Source: Oligoflexia bacterium (lineage in GTDB: Bacteria; Bdellovibrionota; Bacteriovoracia; Bacteriovoracales; Bacteriovoracaceae). Taken from it: a DNA stretch of 49,335 nt. Shown here piece by piece: positions 25,000 to 32,315 of this stretch. Within the stretch, counting starts at the first letter, position 1, and the number at the start of each line of letters is the position of its first letter. The notes below the pieces were generated by a model. It was not told where the DNA came from. It did not search any database and was given only the letters and a program-made list of their open reading frames with translations. A program made the translations under genes and the position numbers. The stretch lies in assembly GCA_015232015.1 (NCBI GenBank), contig JADGAM010000011.1, forward strand, positions 1-49,335, written 5' to 3'.

Positions 25000-27165
25000 T
25001 TAAATTAGTTTAATTCGGGCATCCACTGCTACTACTTTGTTTTTACTTCCTAACAATGGATTTAAATCTAACTCTGAAATTTCTGGAGCTATAAGAAGAA
25101 GTTGGGATAATTTCACTAAAGTTTTAGCAAAGAGATCGATATTAACTCCTTCTTTGCCTCTTACACCCTCTAAAATTTTATAACTTTTAAGAGACTTGAT
25201 CATTCTTAATGCTTCATCATAAGTTACTGGTGTAAGGCCTGCAGCGGTATCGTGTAAAACCTCGATAAAAATTCCACCAAGGCCACACAATATTATATGA
25301 CCAAAATTTTCCTCTTTCTTTGCTCCTAAAAATAATTCTACTCCACTAAGCATCGGTTGCATAAGAACAGAGGTTGCATCTTTTATTTTCATTAATTGAT
25401 CGAAGTTAGTTTCTACTGCCTCTTTATTTTTTACTGCTAAAACAACACCTCCAACATCGGATTTATGAACAGGACCCACTACTTTCATCACCAAAGGATA
25501 TCCCCATTTTTCAGAGATACTAACCGCCTCTGCTCTAGTACTTACTACCTTTTCCTCAGCACGATCGATTCCCACACTATCAAGAATAACTTGAATCGAT
25601 GTTGGATCGATGTATCCGCCTGAACGATTGTTACTGTTGTTATTTATTACTTCTCTAATTTTCATTTTATTTGATTCTTTTATATCTACTGGGCCTGCTG
25701 ATGTTGTTGACGCTGGCACTGGTGTGTTAATAATATTTACTAGTGCCCTCCCAAATAAAACTTCATCTGAAAAATAAATATTTCCTGAATATAAATTTTT
25801 AAAATGCTCTATGGCCTCGCTACCTGTTGTAAGCGATGGGAAAATTGGAAAAATGGGTTTTTTAGTTTTTGTTATTTGCTTACTTATGATTTCATACGGC
25901 CCTCTTAGATCAGAAAGACCCGTACTACCAAAAATTACAACCATCATGTCGATATTATCAAAGCGAGTATCAACATAATTAATAATAGTCTCTAATTGCT
26001 CAGTAGTTCCGGTGGCCAAAAAATCTATGGGATTTCGAACACTAGAACCTGATAGTAATTTACTTAATAATTCATCTGCAGCACCACCTTTTATCTCTGG
26101 AACATCTACTCCAGCATTTGATAGGGTATCAGTTAATAATACACCTGGGCCTCCAGCGTGAGTAATAATTGCAACTCTTTTTCCTTTGCCTGCAATGCTT
26201 GAAAATGGTTTATTATTAATTGCTAAATTTAAAAATATGGCGGCAGTATTTACTAAATCATCTCTACCAAAACACCTTACAACTCCTGCTTTCTTAAAAA
26301 GTGCATCTACTGCTACATCTGAATTCGCCAGTGCTCCTGTATGAGAGGAGGCCGCTCTTCCTCCAACCTCAGACTGGCCGGCCTTAACAGCTGCAATCAT
26401 ACATCCTTTTGCAATTAAGGAGCTAGTATGCTTTAAAAACATTTGCGGATTTTTCATATTCTCCATGTAAATAATCTTTACCTTCGAACTACTTTGAGGA
26501 TCAAAGGTCTCATCCCAATATTTTAAAATATCTTCCACTCCTATTTGAGCGCCGTTACCCACTGAAAAGAGTGAGGAAAAAGATAATCCTTGAGGAATTC
26601 CTCTTTCTATGGTGAAAGCAGCAGTGGCCCCGGAGCCACTTACAAAATCAACACCTTTAGGGTCAAGTTTGGGAATAGGACCTGCAAAAATACCAGCGTA
26701 GTTTGTATTTAAAACGCCTATGCAATTTGGTCCAATTAGAGACCCAGCAATTTCATCAATTATTGCCGTCACCTCTTTTTCAAGTTTTCTTCCCTCTTCT
26801 CCCATTTCGCTAAAGCCAGCAGATAAAATTATGTATGCCTTTACTTTCTTAACTCGCACCAATTCAGTTACAATCTCTTTTATGAATTGGCATCTGACTG
26901 CGATGATCGCCAATTCAATTTCTTCTGCAGGCAAATCTCTTGCAGTTCCAAAACAAGGTACTCCTTGAATCATAGCTCCGGCATTTTTAGGATTAACTAC
27001 CATCACTCTTCCATGATATTTGTGGTCAATTATATTTTTTAAAATCTTACCACCAGGGGTAGTGACATCATTTGACCCACCAATGATCACTATGGAGCGA
27101 GGATTAATTAGCTCACGAGTTAGCTCACGAGTTAACTCGCGAGTTAACTCCCGAATGATTGGCAT
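25000..27165 (-). CDS. ADP-forming acyl-CoA synthetase (acetate-CoA ligase), alpha-beta fusion
   Basis: Converts an acyl-CoA, ADP and phosphate to acid, ATP and CoA through a phospho-histidine. The 721-residue chain has a CoA-binding Rossmann domain (SIVIIGGSNDVTTPGGKI), succinyl-CoA-ligase-like domains (IGPNCIGVLN, the loop SSHTGALANSD with active-site H275), and a C-terminal ATP-grasp domain (from about residue 500: DPTSIQVILDSVGID, YPLVMKVVGPVHKSDVGGV, ELDLNPL). It begins with an odd fourfold Arg-Glu-Leu-Thr repeat. Next to IorAB and a transaminase, it would harvest ATP from aryl-acetyl-CoA. Confidence 0.92.
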   Translation of the reverse strand: MPIIRELTRELTRELTRELINPRSIVIIGGSNDVTTPGGKILKNIIDHKYHGRVMVVNPKNAGAMIQGVPCFGTARDLPAEEIELAIIAVRCQFIKEIVTELVRVKKVKAYIILSAGFSEMGEEGRKLEKEVTAIIDEIAGSLIGPNCIGVLNTNYAGIFAGPIPKLDPKGVDFVSGSGATAAFTIERGIPQGLSFSSLFSVGNGAQIGVEDILKYWDETFDPQSSSKVKIIYMENMKNPQMFLKHTSSLIAKGCMIAAVKAGQSEVGGRAASSHTGALANSDVAVDALFKKAGVVRCFGRDDLVNTAAIFLNLAINNKPFSSIAGKGKRVAIITHAGGPGVLLTDTLSNAGVDVPEIKGGAADELLSKLLSGSSVRNPIDFLATGTTEQLETIINYVDTRFDNIDMMVVIFGSTGLSDLRGPYEIISKQITKTKKPIFPIFPSLTTGSEAIEHFKNLYSGNIYFSDEVLFGRALVNIINTPVPASTTSAGPVDIKESNKMKIREVINNNSNNRSGGYIDPTSIQVILDSVGIDRAEEKVVSTRAEAVSISEKWGYPLVMKVVGPVHKSDVGGVVLAVKNKEAVETNFDQLMKIKDATSVLMQPMLSGVELFLGAKKEENFGHIILCGLGGIFIEVLHDTAAGLTPVTYDEALRMIKSLKSYKILEGVRGKEGVNIDLFAKTLVKLSQLLLIAPEISELDLNPLLGSKNKVVAVDARIKLI
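27111..27146. repeat. Twelve-base tandem repeat at the N-terminus of the acyl-CoA synthetase
   Basis: Two identical units GCTCACGAGTTA are followed by the related ACTCGCGAGTTA and a decayed fourth unit. On the reverse strand they code for Arg-Glu-Leu-Thr repeats right after the start codon. They extend the protein ahead of its normal start (INPRSIVIIGG). Confidence 0.93.
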
Positions 27166-27276
27166 TTGCTTCTCCTTGATATTGTTGTTACTAATTTATA
27201 AACTTTAATTTATAAACTTTAATATACTTTAATATTTTTATAAAACAATTTATGAAACAAAAACTATGGGGTATTT

Positions 27277-28830
27277 GTGACTACAAAAACTGAAAATAAA
27301 ACTCAAAAAAATGCTATTTCTCCTACTCGCGCACAAAATTATCCAGAATGGTATCAAGAGATTGTAAAGGCCGCTGATTTGGCCGATCAATCACCTGTTA
27401 GAGGCTGTATGGTAATTAGACCTTGGGGTTATGCCATATGGGAGAATATACAAAGAATTCTGGATAAACGTTTTAAAGAAACTGGTCATCAAAATGCATA
27501 CTTTCCTCTGTTCATTCCAAAAAGTTTTTTAGAAAAAGAGGCAAAACACGTTGAAGGTTTTGCTAAAGAATGCGCAGTTGTTACTCATCATCGATTAGAG
27601 CTGGGCGCTGATGGTACTCTTGTTCCAGCTGGACCGCTTGCAGAACCCTATATTGTGCGACCAACTTCGGAAACTATTATAGGAGCTATGTTTGCAAAAT
27701 GGATTCGTTCATATCGTGATCTTCCACTGCTCATAAACCAGTGGGCCAATGTTGTTCGTTGGGAGATGAGAACCAGACCATTTCTTCGAACCACAGAATT
27801 TTTATGGCAAGAGGGACATACCGTTCATGCAACTGAAGAAGATGCAAGAGAAGAGACTATGAAGATGCTTAGAGTGTATAAAGATTTTTGTGAACAACAT
27901 ATGGCCATTCCAATTATCATAGGAGAAAAGACTGCCTCTGAGCGTTTTCCTGGAGCAGTTAATACTTATTCTATGGAACCAATGATGCAAGATCGGAAAG
28001 CATTGCAAGCAGGGACTTCTCATTTTCTAGGACAAAACTTTGCAAAAGCACAAGATATTTTATTTCTAGATCAGAATGGAAAACAAGTTCATGCTTGGAC
28101 TACTTCTTGGGGAGTCTCTACTCGTCTAATAGGAGCGCTTGCAATGACCCATGCAGATGATAATGGAATGATTGTACCTCCTAGAATTTCCCCCACTCAT
28201 GTAGTAATAATTCCAATGTTGAACAAGGCAGGAACTGAGGGAATGGTTTTAGAGTACTGTAATTCTTTGTGTGCAGAACTTAGAGAGAAGATTTACAATC
28301 TCGGGTCTGGTTCCAACTCTACCGTGCAAGTTGAAGTTGATATGCGCGATTTAAGAGGGGGAGAAAAGGTTTGGTCGTGGATTAAAAAAGGTGCACCAAT
28401 TTGCATGGAAGTAGGACCTCGTGATGTTACAAATAAAGCAGTATTTTTTAATCGAAGAGATATGGATCCATCTCAAAAAACTTCCATGAGTAGAGAGGAA
28501 TTTGTAAATAGTATTGCTTCTATTTTAGATGATATTCAAAAAAATCTTTTTAATCGCGCCTTAACCTTCCAAAAAGAAAATACTAAAAAAATTGATAATA
28601 AAGACGAATTTTACCAGTTTTTCACTGCTAAAAATCAAGAGCAGCCTGAAATTCATGGAGGATATGCATTTACCCACTGGTGCGGAGATGCAGAGGTCGA
28701 AGGAAAAATAAAAGCAGATTTAGGAGTCACTATCAGATGTATTCCTCTTGATATGGAAAAAGAAGCAGGTACTTGTCCATTTAGTGGCAGACCAAGCCCG
28801 CAAAGAGTAATTTTTTCCAAATCATACTAG
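27277..28830 (+). CDS. proS: Prolyl-tRNA synthetase, archaeal/eukaryotic type
   Basis: Class II synthetase charging tRNA-Pro. The 517-residue protein lacks the bacterial editing insertion between motifs 2 and 3. It has motif 2 RTRPFLRTTEFLWQEGHT, and ends in the archaeal-type C-terminal domain with a terminal Tyr (VIFSKSY). It therefore belongs to the archaeal-like ProRS class found in a scattered set of bacteria. The GTG at 27277 follows GGGGT; no in-frame ATG is available upstream. It stands alone between the acyl-CoA synthetase and the flagellar stator genes. Confidence 0.95.
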   Translation: MTTKTENKTQKNAISPTRAQNYPEWYQEIVKAADLADQSPVRGCMVIRPWGYAIWENIQRILDKRFKETGHQNAYFPLFIPKSFLEKEAKHVEGFAKECAVVTHHRLELGADGTLVPAGPLAEPYIVRPTSETIIGAMFAKWIRSYRDLPLLINQWANVVRWEMRTRPFLRTTEFLWQEGHTVHATEEDAREETMKMLRVYKDFCEQHMAIPIIIGEKTASERFPGAVNTYSMEPMMQDRKALQAGTSHFLGQNFAKAQDILFLDQNGKQVHAWTTSWGVSTRLIGALAMTHADDNGMIVPPRISPTHVVIIPMLNKAGTEGMVLEYCNSLCAELREKIYNLGSGSNSTVQVEVDMRDLRGGEKVWSWIKKGAPICMEVGPRDVTNKAVFFNRRDMDPSQKTSMSREEFVNSIASILDDIQKNLFNRALTFQKENTKKIDNKDEFYQFFTAKNQEQPEIHGGYAFTHWCGDAEVEGKIKADLGVTIRCIPLDMEKEAGTCPFSGRPSPQRVIFSKSY

Positions 28831-28944
28831 AATCATATTAAAAGTATCTCTCCTTTTCTTTTCGGTAATTAATTCCAATCATTGATTCTCCTCTCTCCTA
28901 AGATAAAATTAAGATAAAATTGGTTGTATAGAGGGTACCTTATT

Positions 28945-29148
28945 ATGATCAAGTTAACTCGCTTAAATGGACAAGTAATTACTATTAATATCGATTTAGT
29001 CAAATATATTGAGGCAAATCCAGATACTAGAATAGTTTTTATAAATAACGATATGTTGATAGTTAGAGAAAAAATGGATGAGGTAATTGAAAAAACTATC
29101 AAGTATAAACAAGAAATTTTTAAAAATTTTACAACATTACAACATTAG
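28945..29148 (+). CDS. flbD: FlbD-family flagellar protein
   Basis: A 67-residue protein. MIKLTRLNGQVITINIDLVKYIEANPDT is the typical FlbD start. These small proteins are found next to motAB in many flagellated bacteria; their role is linked to the flagellar motor but poorly defined. ATG 28945 is chosen as it gives the family N-terminus, with GAGGG about 10 bases upstream. An in-frame TTG 21 bases earlier is unlikely. It is the first gene of a unit with motA (13-bp gap) and motB. Confidence 0.88.
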   Translation: MIKLTRLNGQVITINIDLVKYIEANPDTRIVFINNDMLIVREKMDEVIEKTIKYKQEIFKNFTTLQH

Positions 29149-29161
29149 GAGATAAAAAATC

Positions 29162-29917
29162 ATGCTAGATATAGCCAGTATTGCAGGAGTGATTCTTGGT
29201 TTTGTATCAGTTTTCGGTGGTGGTATGCTAGAAGGAATTCACCTAAGCTCTCTTATACAATTTACTGCATTCTTGATTGTTTTGGGTGGTTCAATAGCTG
29301 CAATGTTAATTAGCACACCTATGGATACCATTCAATTAGCAATGAAATTAATGAAAGATGTTTTTATTTTTAACCCTGGACAAATGAAATTTTTGGCCGA
29401 TGAAGTTATCAAATATTCAGAGCTGGCCAGAAGAGAAAGTATTTTGTCTCTGGAAAAAAATGTTAACGATGCCCCTCACCCTTTTCTTCAACGGGCCCTA
29501 AGATGTGCAGTTGATGGATATAGCCCTGATACCATCGCTGATGTGATGGAGACTGAAATTGCTCTTACTGAAGAAAAAGAAACCAATGCCGCCAAGATGT
29601 TTGAAAATGCTGGTGGTTTTGCTCCTACAATCGGAATTATCGGAGCAGTTTTGGGTCTTATTCACGTTATGAACGGTTTGGCCAAAGGTGGTGGTACTGA
29701 TGAATTAGGAAAAGGTATTGCAGTTGCATTCGTTGCTACAATATACGGACTCTTTGCTGCCAATATTGCTTTTATTCCATTTGGAAACAAATTAAAGACT
29801 CGGGCCTCATTCAATAAAAAATTAAAGCAAATGATGTTAGCTGGAGTTTTAGGAATTGTTGGCGGACTCAATCCAAGAGTAATTCAAGAGAGAATTCGTG
29901 CTTATTATGAGGAGTAA
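29162..29917 (+). CDS. motA: Flagellar motor stator protein MotA
   Basis: Inner-membrane stator subunit that couples ion flow to flagellar rotation. The 251-residue protein has four membrane helices (about 5-25, 33-52, 150-170, 185-205). The conserved cytoplasmic loop has RRESILSLEKNV, and the final helices have the MotA/PomA motif NAGGFAPTIGIIGAVLGLIHVM, followed by GIAVAFVATIYGLFAAN. AGGAG precedes the ATG. motB follows 3 bp later. Confidence 0.96.
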   Translation: MLDIASIAGVILGFVSVFGGGMLEGIHLSSLIQFTAFLIVLGGSIAAMLISTPMDTIQLAMKLMKDVFIFNPGQMKFLADEVIKYSELARRESILSLEKNVNDAPHPFLQRALRCAVDGYSPDTIADVMETEIALTEEKETNAAKMFENAGGFAPTIGIIGAVLGLIHVMNGLAKGGGTDELGKGIAVAFVATIYGLFAANIAFIPFGNKLKTRASFNKKLKQMMLAGVLGIVGGLNPRVIQERIRAYYEE

Positions 29918-29920
29918 AAT

Positions 29921-30835
29921 ATGAGCGAAGCTGAAGGCGGCGATAAGCATGGTGGTGGTGGCACAGCTGGTGGTGGTGGTGCACACTCAGGTGGCGGTAG
30001 TCATAAAAGGCATAGAGGTGGTCATGGTGGTGGTGGCCACGGTGAAGGTGTAAATCTCGAACGATGGGTTATTTCCTACGCAGACTTTATGACTCTGTTA
30101 TTTTGCGTGTTTGTGTTGTTGTATGCAATGTCTATTGTTGATAAAAAAAAGGTGCAAGAGGTAGCAATGGGAGTAGTAAAGGCCATGGGTGGGGGACCAG
30201 ATAAAAAGGCCAAAGATGAAGTTGATATAAATCGCGGAGGTCATCTGGACGCTTCTACTGGAATGCTCGAGCAAAAAGGAAGAGATATTTTACCTGACCA
30301 TTACATGAAAAGAGTGGCCGACAATCAATTTGAATTAATTAGGGCCGAAGAACTGGCCGATCACATTGAAAACTCTCTACAAGAAGTATTACCCCAAGAA
30401 AAACAAAGTCAAATAAAAGTTACGGCCTTACCCGGAGTAGGGGTAAGAGTATCTATTCCTGATGAATTATTATTTGAAAAAAATACTCTTAATATCTCTA
30501 GTGAAGCATTTGATGCAATTGATAATATAGCTAAAATTTTAGAAGAATCAAATAATACTATAGTAATTGAAGGATATGCTGATAGGTATGACCTCTTGGC
30601 CTCGAAATTTAAAAATCTTTGGCAATATTCTAGCGCTAAAGCAATGGCACTTTTAGAGTATTTAGTTTCAAAGTTTAATATTAATAACAAACGCATCTCT
30701 GTTTCCGCTTTGGGAGAATATTACTCTCTATCGCCAGCACAACCAGATGGCCCAGAAAAAATTCAAGAAAATGTCTCCAAAAATCGTAGATTGAATATTA
30801 TTATCATGGGTGAGAAGAAGGCAGACGATTTTTAA
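29921..30835 (+). CDS. motB: Flagellar motor stator protein MotB
   Basis: Stator partner of MotA, anchored to peptidoglycan. The single membrane helix YADFMTLLFCVFVLLYAMS carries the proton-binding Asp at D55. A plug region follows, then an OmpA-like peptidoglycan-binding domain (from about residue 160: LLFEKNTLNISSEAFDAI, IVIEGYADRYDLL). The cytoplasmic N-terminus (residues 1-45) is unusually long and made mostly of Gly and His, much longer than the roughly 25-residue lysine-rich tail of E. coli MotB. The 304-residue length is otherwise normal. Confidence 0.95.
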   Translation: MSEAEGGDKHGGGGTAGGGGAHSGGGSHKRHRGGHGGGGHGEGVNLERWVISYADFMTLLFCVFVLLYAMSIVDKKKVQEVAMGVVKAMGGGPDKKAKDEVDINRGGHLDASTGMLEQKGRDILPDHYMKRVADNQFELIRAEELADHIENSLQEVLPQEKQSQIKVTALPGVGVRVSIPDELLFEKNTLNISSEAFDAIDNIAKILEESNNTIVIEGYADRYDLLASKFKNLWQYSSAKAMALLEYLVSKFNINNKRISVSALGEYYSLSPAQPDGPEKIQENVSKNRRLNIIIMGEKKADDF

Positions 30836-30854
30836 AAAACGGAGATTATAAACG

Positions 30855-31454
30855 ATGAGTAACTATCCAGCTATAATGGGATTTATTAAGTTCGCAATTT
30901 TAGCAACACTTGGAGAGATTATTGCCCGATGGGTATTAGCTAAGAAAGGTGAATTTAATTTCGCACTTATAAAAAAGATGCATCTTTGGGAGCGGGCCCT
31001 GGTGTGGGGGTTTTTGGGAGTAATTATAAGTTATGTTTTTACAATTTATAGTGTGGGCATAGACACATTAATAACCCAAAAAAGGTTATTAATTATTGAT
31101 ATGGATAATGAAAATATTAAAAATATCTGCGTTGCCTTTTGGAAATCATTTTGGATGAATCTTTTATTTGCTCTACCTCTGATGACTTTCCATCGAGTAA
31201 CAGACACTTTAATTGATCGCAAAGAATTATTTAAATTTGGCAATTGGCCCATCACTAATGTTCTTTATTCAATTGATTGGAAAAATATTTGGACAAAAGT
31301 TGCTCCCACAATTATTTGGTTTTGGATACCAGCACACACCATAACTTTTACTCTACCTGCTGAATATCGGGTATTCGTGGCGGCCTTATTATCTATATGT
31401 CTGGGATTAATTTTAGCGCTTATGAAAGCAAAAACAATGAACGCTACTAAATGA
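30855..31454 (+). CDS. Four-helix membrane protein, Mpv17/PMP22-like motif
   Basis: A 199-residue protein with hydrophobic segments at about 7-26, 47-68, 98-115 and 160-192. GGAG is ahead of the ATG and it follows motB by 19 bp, so it may be cotranscribed with the stator genes. The C-terminal IIWFWIPAHTITFTLP, followed by EYRVFVAALLS, resembles the signature of eukaryotic Mpv17/PMP22 proteins (W-P-x-x-x-x-x-F-x-x-P-x-x-Y-R-V). The match is by eye only. The function is unknown; a permeability channel is one option. Confidence 0.6.
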   Translation: MSNYPAIMGFIKFAILATLGEIIARWVLAKKGEFNFALIKKMHLWERALVWGFLGVIISYVFTIYSVGIDTLITQKRLLIIDMDNENIKNICVAFWKSFWMNLLFALPLMTFHRVTDTLIDRKELFKFGNWPITNVLYSIDWKNIWTKVAPTIIWFWIPAHTITFTLPAEYRVFVAALLSICLGLILALMKAKTMNATK

Positions 31455-31497
31455 ACAATGAATAACGGGCAATGAATAATAAATAATAAACTTTGAA

Positions 31498-32112
31498 TTA
31501 TTTTAAAACTGTAAACATTTGATCAGCAGTTTTATCTAAGTTCTTACGAATGATAGGAGCGATAAGTGAGATGCCAAAGCTAGAGGCACTAAATGCACCC
31601 ACATAACGAACTGTCGTGCTAATTAAATTACCTCGTGAATCTAAATTTTCTTTTATGATCCATACTACATCTGATGAATCAAAAAATGATTTGTTAGGAA
31701 GTCCAGTCTCTGCAGTTAAACTACTGACCTCATTTGAAGTTGCAAGTCTACTTTTAATTCTTATAACTCCACTTGCATCTTCACTTACTTCTACATAATT
31801 AAAATATTTGTAGTCTTTGGTATCATTAACATACGTCCAAGTATAAAAATGATTTTCATCGATTTGTTTAACAATTTTTATCTCATCAATGCCTGATAGG
31901 TAATATCTGTGATGTCTTAATTGACCGTAATTTGCATAATCCATTATTATTGACTTTAAAACCTCTTTGTTACTATTAAAATTTGCACTCCTATCAATGG
32001 AAAATTCTTTTGCAGAAACTACAGTTGAGAAGGAAAAAAACATAAGTGTTAATAGTAATACTATAAAACTATTAACGCTGTTGATACTAATAACATAATT
32101 AAAATTCTTCAC
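31498..32112 (-). CDS. Secreted START/SRPBCC-like protein
   Basis: A 204-residue exported protein. The start is set at GTG 32112 because a perfect AAGGAG lies 8 bases ahead, and the signal peptide (NSFIVLLLTLMFFSFSTVVSA) then starts soon after. The in-frame ATG 54 bases upstream has no such site. The mature part (YGQLRHHRYYLSGIDEIKIVKQIDENHFYTWTY..., then VRYVGAFSASSFG) has the length and strand pattern of a helix-grip lipid-binding (START/polyketide-cyclase) fold. The ligand is unknown. It is a single gene, reverse strand, convergent with the stator unit. Confidence 0.6.
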   Translation of the reverse strand: MKNFNYVISINSVNSFIVLLLTLMFFSFSTVVSAKEFSIDRSANFNSNKEVLKSIIMDYANYGQLRHHRYYLSGIDEIKIVKQIDENHFYTWTYVNDTKDYKYFNYVEVSEDASGVIRIKSRLATSNEVSSLTAETGLPNKSFFDSSDVVWIIKENLDSRGNLISTTVRYVGAFSASSFGISLIAPIIRKNLDKTADQMFTVLK

Positions 32113-32315
32113 TTGCAATACTCCTTGTAAATTTTTTCTATTTATAATTTGTGATGAGAAAATCAAGCAACGTCATAAATACAACGTCACGACTACTATT
32201 CAAACGACCTTTATTATAAAAAACGCACTATTGTCAATGTGAATCTTTGTGAATATTTGTGAATATTTATGAATCTTTTTTCTTAAAATATTTCATAAAA
32301 ATTTTTATAGAATTT

